This document shows positions 52,554-60,569 of a DNA stretch of 64,000 nt, in pieces; positions within the stretch are counted from its first letter, which is position 1; each line of letters begins with the position of its first letter. The translations under genes were made by a program, and so were the position numbers. The notes under the pieces are model-generated. The model did not search any database and had not been told where the DNA came from. It was given only the letters and a program-made list of their open reading frames with translations. The DNA is taken from positions 868,001-932,000 of the forward strand of contig NZ_CP027858.1 in assembly GCF_005519465.1 (NCBI RefSeq), in the 5' to 3' direction. The stretch comes from Streptomyces clavuligerus (GTDB lineage Bacteria; Actinomycetota; Actinomycetes; Streptomycetales; Streptomycetaceae).

Positions 52554-53510
52554 TCAGGGCGCGGACATACCGCCGTCCACGCTGATCGCCTGTCCGGTGA
52601 CCCGGGGCGCCGTGACGAGGTAGACGACGAGGTCGGCGATGTCCTGCGGGGTCTGGAACTCCCGCTGGGGGATCATGGCGCGCATCCGTTCCCAGCAGTC
52701 CTCCTCGCTCTCCCCCGGCCGCAGGAACTCGGTGAGCAGATAGCCCCACATCTGGGAACGGACCATCCCGGGGCAGACCGCGTTGACCCGGATGCGGTCC
52801 CGGGCCACCTCCTGGGCGAGGGCCGCCGTGAAACCGATGACACCGAACTTGGCGGCGCAGTAGTGGGCGATCCGGGGGAATCCGGAACGTCCCGACACCG
52901 AGGAGAAGTTGACGATGGAGCCGCCGCCGGAGCGCCGCATCAGCGGGACGGCGTGCTTGGCGGCGAGGAAGACCCCGTCGAGGTTGCCCCGCACCACCTG
53001 CTGGAACTCGGCCAGCTCCATCTGCTCGACCCGGCCCACATGGGTGACTCCGAACGCGTTCACCAGCACGTCCAGCCGTCCGAAGCGGTCGGCGACAAAG
53101 GCGAACAGCGCGCCGACGGCCGTCTCGTCGGTCGCGTCGGCGGAGCGGGCGACGGCGGTGCGGCCCTCGGCGGTCAGGGCCCGGGCGGCCTCGGCGGCCT
53201 CCGTGTATCCGCTGACGCGGGTGGAGCGGTAGTGGTTGTAGGCGGAGGGCAGCCGGTCGGTGTCGGCGATCACCACCGACGCGCCCCGCTCGGCCAGGGT
53301 CCTGGCGACGGCGGCGCCGATACCGCGTCCGCCGCCGATCACCAGGGCCGTGCGGCCACTGAGTTCGCCGGGGCCGCGCGGGGTACCGCCGGTGGCGCCT
53401 GTGAGTGCCGTGGGGTGTACGGCACCCGTGGGACCTTGAGGGCCTGTGGGTTCTTGGGGGCCTGTGGGGCTCATGTCGTTCATAGGGCTCATAGGGCTCA
53501 TGGGAGTCAT
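52554..53510 (-). CDS. Short-chain dehydrogenase/reductase with repeat N-terminus
   Basis: Classical SDR, 318 aa. NAD(P) motif TALVIGGGRGIGAAVA (54-69), the NxxG-like LVNAFGVTHVG, catalytic Ser in IVNFSSVSG, Tyr/Lys in YCAAK and the PGMVRSQMWG tail are complete. Residues 1-50 are low-complexity (MTPMSPMSPMNDMSP then TGPQ repeats), an extension the family lacks. It likely oxidises or reduces a sugar or polyketide-like hydroxyl/carbonyl. The substrate-loop YNHYRSTRV before the catalytic part is family-typical of glucose/ribitol-type SDRs. Probably in one operon with the methyltransferase and glycosyltransferase. Confidence 0.87.
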   Translation of the reverse strand: MTPMSPMSPMNDMSPTGPQEPTGPQGPTGAVHPTALTGATGGTPRGPGELSGRTALVIGGGRGIGAAVARTLAERGASVVIADTDRLPSAYNHYRSTRVSGYTEAAEAARALTAEGRTAVARSADATDETAVGALFAFVADRFGRLDVLVNAFGVTHVGRVEQMELAEFQQVVRGNLDGVFLAAKHAVPLMRRSGGGSIVNFSSVSGRSGFPRIAHYCAAKFGVIGFTAALAQEVARDRIRVNAVCPGMVRSQMWGYLLTEFLRPGESEEDCWERMRAMIPQREFQTPQDIADLVVYLVTAPRVTGQAISVDGGMSAP

Positions 53511-53520
53511 GGCGCTCTCC

Positions 53521-55017
53521 TCACTCTCCTGGCCCGCCGGTGCCCGAGGGCTCCGGAGCGGGGCGGAAGCGGTAGCTCAGGGGCCGCAGGACGAGGGCGT
53601 CCAGCAGCCGGGGGAAGGAGCGGTAGTCGGCGAGCAGACGTTCCGGGGCGCGGACGATGATGTCGAGCGCCGTCCGCGCGGGACCCTCGGGGACCCTGTC
53701 GGCGAGGTCGGACCGCAGTCGTCGGTCGTCGCGCCGGGTGAAGTACGCGGCGAAGGCGCACACGGCCCGGTCCAGGGCCCAGTCCAGCTCGGCGGCGGTC
53801 CGGGGGGCAACGCTCAGCCGCTCCTCGACGGTGCGGTCGTGGCCACCGGGCGGCCCCGCCGGGAGTTCGCCCGCGAGCGCCCGCAGGAACGCCCCGGTGG
53901 AGTACGGCTCCGGGGCGGGGAACGCGGCGGGCGCGAAGTCCCGCGCGATCAGCTTCCGCGCCAGCGCGTCCTCGTCGACGCGGCCGAGCGGCCCGACCCG
54001 GTCCATGGAGAGGCCGTCCCCGGTGTCGAGACGGACGGGGACGAGATTGCGGGCGGGCAGCAGTTCGGGCGCCGGGCCGAGCCGGGCCGCGAGCACGGGG
54101 ACGCCATGGGCCAGCGCCTCCAGGACCACCCGGCCCAGGGTCTCCCGCGCGGCGGTGCTGGGGAAGAGCAGGACGTCGATCCCGGCGAAGAAGGCGCCGA
54201 GCTGCGGACGGCCCAGTATCCCCGCCCAGCGGGCGGCCCCGGGCCGGGCGCCGAGCCGGGCCAGCTCGGCGGCGACGGCCGCCGGGCGCCAGCGGGGGTG
54301 GTTGGGCTTCCCCGCGTACACCAGGGTGATGTCCTCGTCGCGCAGCCGGGCGAGGACGGCGAGCACCTGGTCGACGTTCTTGGCGAGCGAGAGGGCGCCG
54401 AGGAGTCCGACGCGCAGCGGACGGCCCGGCGGGGGCACGGGGCGGGGCGGCGCGGGCGCGGGGAGATGGTCGAGCAGGGGGTAGAGCACGGCGGAGGTGT
54501 CGTCGCGCACGGAGGGGAAGTGCCGCCGGTACAGGCTCCGGGTGTACTCGGTGGGGAAGAGCGCCAGATCTCCGGGGCGCACCAGGGGCGCGCACAGCTC
54601 CTCCTGGGTCCAGTACCCGGACCACAGGGCGGTGTGCACCTCGCGGACGATCCGGTAGCCGCCGCCGGAGCGTTCGCGCCAGGCGTGGTGGAGGAAGGCG
54701 TACGGGCCGCAGCCCGCGTACACGACGTCCCGGTCCCCGGCGCGGGCGAGCGCGGCCGACCCCCGGGTGAGGTCGTGCCACTGGAGGTCGTGCCCGGACG
54801 CCGCGAGCAGGGCGGCGGCCTCGCGGTGCATCAGCACGGCGCCGTCGGTGCCGCCCGGACCGCTCACGGCGGCACCGGAGCCGGAGACCGAGCCGGAGCC
54901 GGAATCGACAGCCGAAACGGAGGCGGAAGCGGAGGCAGGAGCGGGGTCGGACGCGGGGCCGGTGGCGGCCACTCCGGTCCGAGCGGGGGGCCGGTAGTCA
55001 TGCGCATGCACCCGCAC
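53521..55017 (-). CDS. GT-B glycosyltransferase (GT4-like)
   Basis: A 498-residue glycosyltransferase with a GT-B fold. The second Rossmann half is clear: PLRVGLLGALSLAKNVDQVLAVL, WAGILGRPQLGAFFAGIDVLLFPSTAARETLGRVVLEALAHGVPVLAARLG, which includes the E-x7-E type nucleotide-sugar motif. The N-terminal domain carries a Ser/Ala repeat (ASASASVSAVDSGSGS) near 28-48. GTG 55017 has GGAGGT 6 bases upstream and overlaps the transketolase gene by 20 bases. Within this run it probably transfers the pathway sugar; donor and acceptor are unknown. Confidence 0.82.
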   Translation of the reverse strand: MRVHAHDYRPPARTGVAATGPASDPAPASASASVSAVDSGSGSVSGSGAAVSGPGGTDGAVLMHREAAALLAASGHDLQWHDLTRGSAALARAGDRDVVYAGCGPYAFLHHAWRERSGGGYRIVREVHTALWSGYWTQEELCAPLVRPGDLALFPTEYTRSLYRRHFPSVRDDTSAVLYPLLDHLPAPAPPRPVPPPGRPLRVGLLGALSLAKNVDQVLAVLARLRDEDITLVYAGKPNHPRWRPAAVAAELARLGARPGAARWAGILGRPQLGAFFAGIDVLLFPSTAARETLGRVVLEALAHGVPVLAARLGPAPELLPARNLVPVRLDTGDGLSMDRVGPLGRVDEDALARKLIARDFAPAAFPAPEPYSTGAFLRALAGELPAGPPGGHDRTVEERLSVAPRTAAELDWALDRAVCAFAAYFTRRDDRRLRSDLADRVPEGPARTALDIIVRAPERLLADYRSFPRLLDALVLRPLSYRFRPAPEPSGTGGPGE

Positions 55018-56944
55018 GGCCCACCTCCGTCCCGTTCACCGCGGTGCCCGCGACCGTGTTCCCCGCCCGGCGCCCCGTGTCGCCCCCCGTCCCGTCCCCG
55101 GTCCCGTCCCCGCTCCCGGTCCCGTCCCCGGCGGTGGTCCGCAGCAGCAGCTCCCGTAGCTGGGGCGGGGTCATTCCGTGCCGCCGCAACTGCTCGCCGT
55201 GGACGCAGTTGGCGATGTCCTGGCGTACGGCGTGCACGGTCGCGGGCAGCAGATGGCGGCGGCGCAGCCCCTCCCCGAAGCCGCCGTCCGCCCCGTTGTA
55301 CTCGACGGTCAGCAGCCGGTCGCACCCCGCGAGCACGGCGAGGACCGCGGCGGGCAGCTCGGGCACGAGGGCGGCGCAGTGCAGATGGGGGATGCCCAGC
55401 CCCCGGTTGGCCTCGGCCACCAGGGTGCTCGCGTAGCCGAAGGACACGACCGCCGCCGCACCGGGCCGCCGCACCGGCGACGGGACGACCGGCGCGGCGG
55501 CCGGCTGAGTGACCGGCGGGGTGACCGGCTGAGCGAACGGCGGCGGGGTGATCCAGACGGCGCCGTCGGGGTCGGCCGAGCAGTCCGCCGCCGGTGGCTC
55601 GAAACGGGCGTCGACCATGCTCAGTACATGGGTGACGGCCGGGTGCTCCGCCGCCCGGTCCAGACAGGCGGCGAACTCCGCCTCGGTGACCGGCTCGTAC
55701 ACCCGTGTGTGCAGCAGCCCCCCGAGCAGATTGGTGGCGTTGTGCGCCCCGCCCCAGGCGCCCCAGCTACGGCCCGCGAGGACGACCAGGTTCCGCACCC
55801 CGGTGGTGGCCTCGGTGAGCATGCTGAGGGAGTCCATGTAGTACATCGCGTCGGTGGCGACCACCTTCACCACCGGGTCGGGCAGGGAGAGGGTGAGGCC
55901 GACGGCGAGACTCTCGGCGAGCCCCGTATTGGTGTACGGGACCCGGCCCGGAAGCCCGAAGCGGCCCGCCATGTCGGCGGTGAACACGGCGAGTTCCCGC
56001 CCGGTGCGCCGCCGGTGCCCGGCGAGCATCCGGCCCGCGCCCGCGGCGAAGGACGGCGGCACGGGAGGCGCCTCCGGCGGGCGCGGGGGCCGGTAGCTGT
56101 GCTCCCCCTTCCGGGTACGGCAGACCAGCGCGCCCCGGCCGGGTGTGTCGAGCAGGGAGCGCAGGGACCGCGCGACGGCGTCGCTGTCGCCGCCGTCGAC
56201 GGTGCGGACCCGTCCGAGAAAGGCCGCGAGATACCCGGCGCTCAGCGGTTTGGGCAGCGGCTCGATGCCCTTGCCGTTGGCGTCGACGACGAGGATCAGC
56301 CGGTCGAGGTCGTGCTCATGGGCGAAGCGCAGACACTCGAAGACCACGCCCTCCTGGAGTTCGCCGTCGCCCGCGAGACAGACCACCTTGCGGTCGCTTC
56401 CGCGCCGGGCCAGGTCCCAGGCCAGGCTGGTGGCCTGGGCGACACCCACACCGAGGCTGTAGCGCATGGTGTTGGCGAACCCGGTGGTACGGCTGACGAC
56501 CCCGCTGAGCCCGCCGCGGTGGAGGGTGGTGAGCGGGAGGAAGGGGAGGTGTCCGCGGACGTAGTGCTCGGCGTGGAAGACGGGGGCGATATGGCCGCGG
56601 CCCACGACCAGTTCGGCCGGGGCGCCCCCGTTCCCGTCCGGCGCCGCCTCCCCCGGCGGCGGGACGAGTCCGAGATCGAAGCAGGCCCGGACGATGGCCA
56701 GCGAGGACAGATTGCTGGAGAGGTTCCCCGACCCGGCGAGCTGGTGCATCCGCAGCAGCAGCCGCGCGCTGTCGTGGTAGAGCCGCTCCGGCACGGCGGC
56801 GGCGAGCCTGCGCCACTGGTCGGGCAACGGGCCCTCGTAGCCGCCCCGTTCCAGTTCGGCCAGCTCCCGCCGGACCACCGCCGCCTCGGCCGGGGTCAGC
56901 CGGTCGAGGGCCGCCAGGGCAGCCCTGCGGAAGGCTTGGTTCAC
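54998..56944 (-). CDS. Full-length transketolase-like TPP enzyme
   Basis: A 648-residue thiamine-diphosphate enzyme holding both the PP and Pyr domains in one chain. GDGELQEGVVFECLRFAHEHDLDRLILVVDANGKG is the TPP/Mg motif; VFTADMAGRFG, NTGLAESLAVGLTLSL with the catalytic Glu, and the C-terminal FGYASTLVAEANRG domain follow. The last 60 residues are Gly/Thr repeats (GDGTGSGDGTGDGTGG). It would move two-carbon units onto an aldose. Such a copy beside an aminotransferase, SDR and glycosyltransferase suggests special-sugar or cyclitol chemistry rather than the pentose cycle. GTG 56944 overlaps the aminotransferase stop (GTGA). Confidence 0.87.
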   Translation of the reverse strand: MNQAFRRAALAALDRLTPAEAAVVRRELAELERGGYEGPLPDQWRRLAAAVPERLYHDSARLLLRMHQLAGSGNLSSNLSSLAIVRACFDLGLVPPPGEAAPDGNGGAPAELVVGRGHIAPVFHAEHYVRGHLPFLPLTTLHRGGLSGVVSRTTGFANTMRYSLGVGVAQATSLAWDLARRGSDRKVVCLAGDGELQEGVVFECLRFAHEHDLDRLILVVDANGKGIEPLPKPLSAGYLAAFLGRVRTVDGGDSDAVARSLRSLLDTPGRGALVCRTRKGEHSYRPPRPPEAPPVPPSFAAGAGRMLAGHRRRTGRELAVFTADMAGRFGLPGRVPYTNTGLAESLAVGLTLSLPDPVVKVVATDAMYYMDSLSMLTEATTGVRNLVVLAGRSWGAWGGAHNATNLLGGLLHTRVYEPVTEAEFAACLDRAAEHPAVTHVLSMVDARFEPPAADCSADPDGAVWITPPPFAQPVTPPVTQPAAAPVVPSPVRRPGAAAVVSFGYASTLVAEANRGLGIPHLHCAALVPELPAAVLAVLAGCDRLLTVEYNGADGGFGEGLRRRHLLPATVHAVRQDIANCVHGEQLRRHGMTPPQLRELLLRTTAGDGTGSGDGTGDGTGGDTGRRAGNTVAGTAVNGTEVGRAGACA

Positions 56945-58272
56945 AGCGTCGCCCTGAAGGTGCCGGACCGTTCCAGTTCGTCCAGGGCCTCGGCCAGGAT
57001 CCCCGTCAGCTCATCGGCCTCGGCCCGGGTGGTGATGTACGCGGGGGCGAGCACCGCCCAGTCGTCCTGGCCCCGGATGATCAGTCCGCGCCGCAGACAG
57101 GCCCGGGCCAGGCGCTCGCCCGCGTCCGGTGCCGCGCCCGTCAGCTTCAGCCCGTACAACAGCCCACGGGCCCGCAGGGTGCCGCGCTCCCCCAGCGCCG
57201 CCCTGAGCCCGGGCTCCAGGAAGGCGGACAGCTCCTTGATCCGGGCGGGGAAGCCGCCCTCCGCGAACAGCCGTAACGCCGCCAGTCCGGCGGCGGCCGC
57301 CAGCGGGTTGGCGGCGTAGGTGTGGCTCGGGGCGAAGGCGTAGGGGCCGCCGGGGCCGCCGAGCGCCGCCGCGATCCGGTCGCTCATCAGGACGGCGGCG
57401 AGCGGGGCGTAGCCGCCGGAGATGCCCTTGCCCACGCACATCAGATCGGGGATCACACCGAAGCTCTGCGCGGCGAAGGGCGCTCCGGTGCGGCCGAAGC
57501 CGGTGACGATCTCGTCGAAGATCAGGAGCACTCCGTGGCGGTCGCAGAGGGAGCGCAGCCTGCGCAGATAACCGGGTGGCGGGATCGCCATGCCGCGCAG
57601 ATGGATCACCGGTTCGACGACGACGGCGGCGACGGACTCGGGGCCCTCCGCCTCCAGGGTCCGTTCGACGAGCGCCGCCGCCCGGTCCCCGGACTCCTCC
57701 GCCGGTATCCCGAGGAAACTCTCCAGACAGTCCGGCGGCCAGACGTGGACCACCCCGGGCACTCCCGGTCCGAAGCGTTCCACATCGGGCCTGCCGGTCA
57801 GCGAGAGCGAGCCGTAGGTGGCTCCGTGGTAGCCGTGGTAGTGGCTGAGGATCTTCAGCCGGCCGGGTTCGCCCTGGGCGTGGTGGTAGAGCCGGGCCAG
57901 CCGGAACGCGGCCTCGACCGCCTCGGAGCCGCCGTTGACCAGCTTGGCCGTGGTCAGGGGCGCGGGCGCCAGGGCGACGAGTTCCCGGGACAGCTCCAGC
58001 GCCGGGGTGTTGGTGCCGTGCAGCGGCGGATGGAAGGGCAGCGTTCGGAGCTGCGCGGTCACGGCGCTGACGATCGGGGCGCAGTCGTAGCCGAAGCAGG
58101 TGACGAACACCCCCGACAGTCCGTCGAGATAGGAGCGGCCCGCCCGGTCCGAGAGCCGTACGCCCTTGCCCGATTCGAAGAGGACGGAGGACTCGGTGTA
58201 GGGGACCTCGAAGCAGTACGCGGACAGGTCGGCGGGCCAGGGTGAGACAGCGGCCGTCTCGTGGGGCAGCAT
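56941..58272 (-). CDS. Class III aminotransferase, TTA-containing
   Basis: PLP-dependent class III aminotransferase, 443 aa. VNGGSEAVEAAFRLAR binds the phosphate, FHYHGYHGATYGSLSLTG, DEIVTGFGRTG (Asp pairing the pyridine N) and the PLP Lys in CVGKGISGGYAP are present. It would aminate a keto-sugar, omega-keto or similar acceptor. ATG 58272 has GGAGG 9 bases upstream. Codon 333 (57276-57274) is TTA, the rare Leu codon that makes translation depend on the bldA tRNA in streptomycetes. It heads the coupled run of biosynthetic genes, so bldA may gate the whole pathway. Confidence 0.9.
   Translation of the reverse strand: MLPHETAAVSPWPADLSAYCFEVPYTESSVLFESGKGVRLSDRAGRSYLDGLSGVFVTCFGYDCAPIVSAVTAQLRTLPFHPPLHGTNTPALELSRELVALAPAPLTTAKLVNGGSEAVEAAFRLARLYHHAQGEPGRLKILSHYHGYHGATYGSLSLTGRPDVERFGPGVPGVVHVWPPDCLESFLGIPAEESGDRAAALVERTLEAEGPESVAAVVVEPVIHLRGMAIPPPGYLRRLRSLCDRHGVLLIFDEIVTGFGRTGAPFAAQSFGVIPDLMCVGKGISGGYAPLAAVLMSDRIAAALGGPGGPYAFAPSHTYAANPLAAAAGLAALRLFAEGGFPARIKELSAFLEPGLRAALGERGTLRARGLLYGLKLTGAAPDAGERLARACLRRGLIIRGQDDWAVLAPAYITTRAEADELTGILAEALDELERSGTFRATL
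56941..58272 (-). other. bldA-gated start of the biosynthetic run
   Basis: The TTA at 57276-57274 sits in the first gene of five contiguous minus-strand genes joined by 4- and 20-base overlaps or short gaps (aminotransferase, transketolase, glycosyltransferase, SDR, methyltransferase and on to EEP and acetyltransferase). Because translation is coupled, a stall here could dampen everything downstream. This is a positional note, not a separate gene. Confidence 0.45.
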
Positions 58273-58477
58273 GGCGGAGTCGCCTCCAGGGGAGTGTCCG
58301 GGTTTTCCGGTGGCGGAGGGATGTCAGGGGACGGAAGCAGGGGGACGAGAGGGGACGGGGCGGGGCGAGGGGGCGGCGGAGCACGGCGGCGGAAGGGCAC
58401 GGTGAGCCGCGCGGGGCCGCCTCAGCGCGGTACAGGACGTGGCCGGGGCACGGGGCGGACCGCAGGGCGTGTCCGGG

Positions 58478-60217
58478 TCACAGGGCCCGTCCCGCCGCGA
58501 CGAGGCAGCGGTGGACGCCGAGTCTCCGTTCCGGGGAGAGCAGGGCGAAGTAGCCGGGCCACTGGGGGCTGAGATCACCGCGCTCCAGGATGTCCTTGGC
58601 GATGTCGACGACGACGGGCAGCGAGTGCGCCATCAACAGGGGCATGAGCAGCGTCTCCTCGCCGGGCCCGAGCAGCCCGAGCCGCCTGGCGTCCCCGAGG
58701 AACGCGGTCAGCGCCCGCCGTCGGGCGACCGCGCCGGCGACCCGCCCGGCGGCCTCGGCGAGCCACGCCAGGTCGAGCAGCGGATCGCCGGTCTGGAGGT
58801 TGTCGAAGTCCAGCACGGCACGGACGGCACGGTCCGCCCCGGGCGGCGGGCCCCCGGCGGGGTGCGGCGGGTCCTCGGCGGAGGGCAGCGGGCCTTCGGC
58901 AGGGGGCGGCGGGCCTTCGGCGGAGGGCACGAGGACGAAGTGGTGCGGGTGGAGATCGCTGTGGATCACCGCGGGCGGGCGCGGGCGGCCGCCGGGGGCG
59001 GTGAGCCGTTCGTCCAGCAGCGGGCCCGAGGCCACGGCGGGGCGCAGGGCGTCCGCCGCCAGCCGGGACCAGCGGTCGGTGCGCCGCTCGGCCGTGGTGA
59101 GCAGCCGTGCGGCGTCGGCGAGCGCCGCCCGCCAGTCCTCCACCTCGACCAGCGACGGCAGCGGCAGACCGGCGAGTTCGTCGCGCAGCGGACCGGGAAC
59201 GGTGTCCAGGGCGCGGCGCAGCCGCAGCCCGCAGCGGACGACGGCGGCGGCCTGCGTGGGGTCGGCGGGGTCGGCGAGCGCTCCCCCGTACCGGGGGGCG
59301 AGTTCGCTGACGGTGCCGTCGCACCACACCCCGGCCCGGCCGTCGAGCGCGGGGACCGCTTCCCCGACGGGGACACCCGCTCGGCGGCAGTGGTCGCCGA
59401 TCGCCTCCTTCAGCTCGTAGAGGGCGGACGGGCGCAGGGCGTCGGGATTCAGCCGCACCTTGAGCACTCGGCGGACCCCGCGGGTGTCGGCCTCCCAGAG
59501 TCCGGCGGTGTGACTGAGCGGGGCGGCCCCGTCGACCAGCAGGGGCCGTACGGCGGTGCGTCCGGGGTCGAGGCCCCAGTGCCGGGCGAGCAGTGCCCGC
59601 ACCCACGCCCCGGTCCCGGGCCGGACAGGGGGGCCGGCGCTCCGGAGCGGGCGCGCCACCGTGCCGGGCAGAGGTCCGGACAGGGGGCCCGGCGCGGCTG
59701 CGAACAGGGCTCCGGGCGGCGGGGCGGGCACCGGACCCGACGGGGAAACGGAAGCGGAAGCGGAAGCGGAGGCCGGAGCGCACGGCGGGACGGAGGGCGG
59801 GACGGCCGGGCCGGACCCGGACCCGATGTCGGTGTCGGTGTCGGTGTCGTCGGCGGCGTGGTGCTCCCCGGGCCCGGTGGGGGCGGCGCGGAAACGGCCG
59901 CCGGACGGCGGATCTCCCGGGCGCGCCACGGACGGTGTGCGCCCCGCCGCCGCGGACGGGGCGGGGGCGGGGGCGGGGGCGGGGCGCACGGTACCGCCGA
60001 CGGCACAGGCGGGGCCGTCGGCGGTACGGACAGGGCCGTCGGCCGTACCGGTACGGCGGCCGGGGCCGTCGGCCGTACCGACGGGGCCGTCGGCGGGGTG
60101 CGTCGTCCGGGGCAGGCCGACGGCGGGTCCCCGCTCCGGGCCGGTGCCGCACCGGGGCTCGGCGCCCCCGTTCCGCGGGCTGTCGCCGTGGCGTGCGCGC
60201 TCCGTGTGCTGCTGCAT
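58478..60217 (-). CDS. Phosphotransferase-family protein with long repeat N-terminus
   Basis: A 579-residue protein. The C-terminal half is an aminoglycoside-phosphotransferase/choline-kinase-type domain: IHSDLHPHHFVLV (the HGDLHxxN motif, Ser for Gly), VLDFDNLQTGDPLLDLAWLAEAA with catalytic and metal Asp residues. The N-terminal 200 residues are pure low complexity with several repeats (TADGPVRTADGP, APAPAPAPA, DTDTDTDIGSG, ASASASASVSPSG, and in the core PSAEGPPPPAEGP). It may phosphorylate a sugar or aminosugar hydroxyl, or act as self-resistance kinase. ATG 60217 follows GGGGGAGC. It is 205 bases from the aminotransferase and may share its promoter. Confidence 0.75.
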   Translation of the reverse strand: MQQHTERARHGDSPRNGGAEPRCGTGPERGPAVGLPRTTHPADGPVGTADGPGRRTGTADGPVRTADGPACAVGGTVRPAPAPAPAPSAAAGRTPSVARPGDPPSGGRFRAAPTGPGEHHAADDTDTDTDIGSGSGPAVPPSVPPCAPASASASASVSPSGPVPAPPPGALFAAAPGPLSGPLPGTVARPLRSAGPPVRPGTGAWVRALLARHWGLDPGRTAVRPLLVDGAAPLSHTAGLWEADTRGVRRVLKVRLNPDALRPSALYELKEAIGDHCRRAGVPVGEAVPALDGRAGVWCDGTVSELAPRYGGALADPADPTQAAAVVRCGLRLRRALDTVPGPLRDELAGLPLPSLVEVEDWRAALADAARLLTTAERRTDRWSRLAADALRPAVASGPLLDERLTAPGGRPRPPAVIHSDLHPHHFVLVPSAEGPPPPAEGPLPSAEDPPHPAGGPPPGADRAVRAVLDFDNLQTGDPLLDLAWLAEAAGRVAGAVARRRALTAFLGDARRLGLLGPGEETLLMPLLMAHSLPVVVDIAKDILERGDLSPQWPGYFALLSPERRLGVHRCLVAAGRAL

Positions 60218-60383
60218 CGCTCCCCCTGCATCCGGGCCGCACCCGGCGCGGTCGCCCCTCCGCGCCTCTGCGACGCGGACACGGCTCGGCGGGACCGGCA
60301 CCATCCGCGGCCCCGGGCCGGTGACGGCACGGGGGTGCGGGCGCTGCTGCTCTTCAAGCGTGCTCTGCGCGCATATCCGCGAG

Positions 60384-60510
60384 GACTTTGCCCGACACAC
60401 ATCTGTTGCACCGGGGCGACTGCCGGGTAATCACATTGGACCGCCCGGTCCCCGGTCCGCACAAGGCGCCGGGGATCGCCGCAGCGGGGCACCCCGTGCG
60501 ACTTTGCCCG
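60384..60510. repeat. Direct repeat GACTTTGCCCG, 116 bp apart, in a divergent promoter region
   Basis: An exact 11-base copy occurs at 60384-60394 and 60500-60510, between the divergent phosphotransferase and HTH-TPR regulator genes. It could be a pair of operator half-sites for the regulator itself. Chance of an exact 11-mer this close is low but not negligible in GC-rich DNA. Confidence 0.4.
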
Positions 60511-60569
60511 GTTGTGAAACCACTCACCAAGTGTCAGCGGCCGGTCCGACATCCCCGAAGGAGGGGCCT

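Noticed and set aside
50283..60217. Aminoglycoside cluster of a named type (2-deoxystreptamine or valienamine)
   Set aside because: There is no sugar-phosphate cyclase (2-deoxy-scyllo-inosose or sedoheptulose cyclase) in the window, so a named class cannot be claimed.
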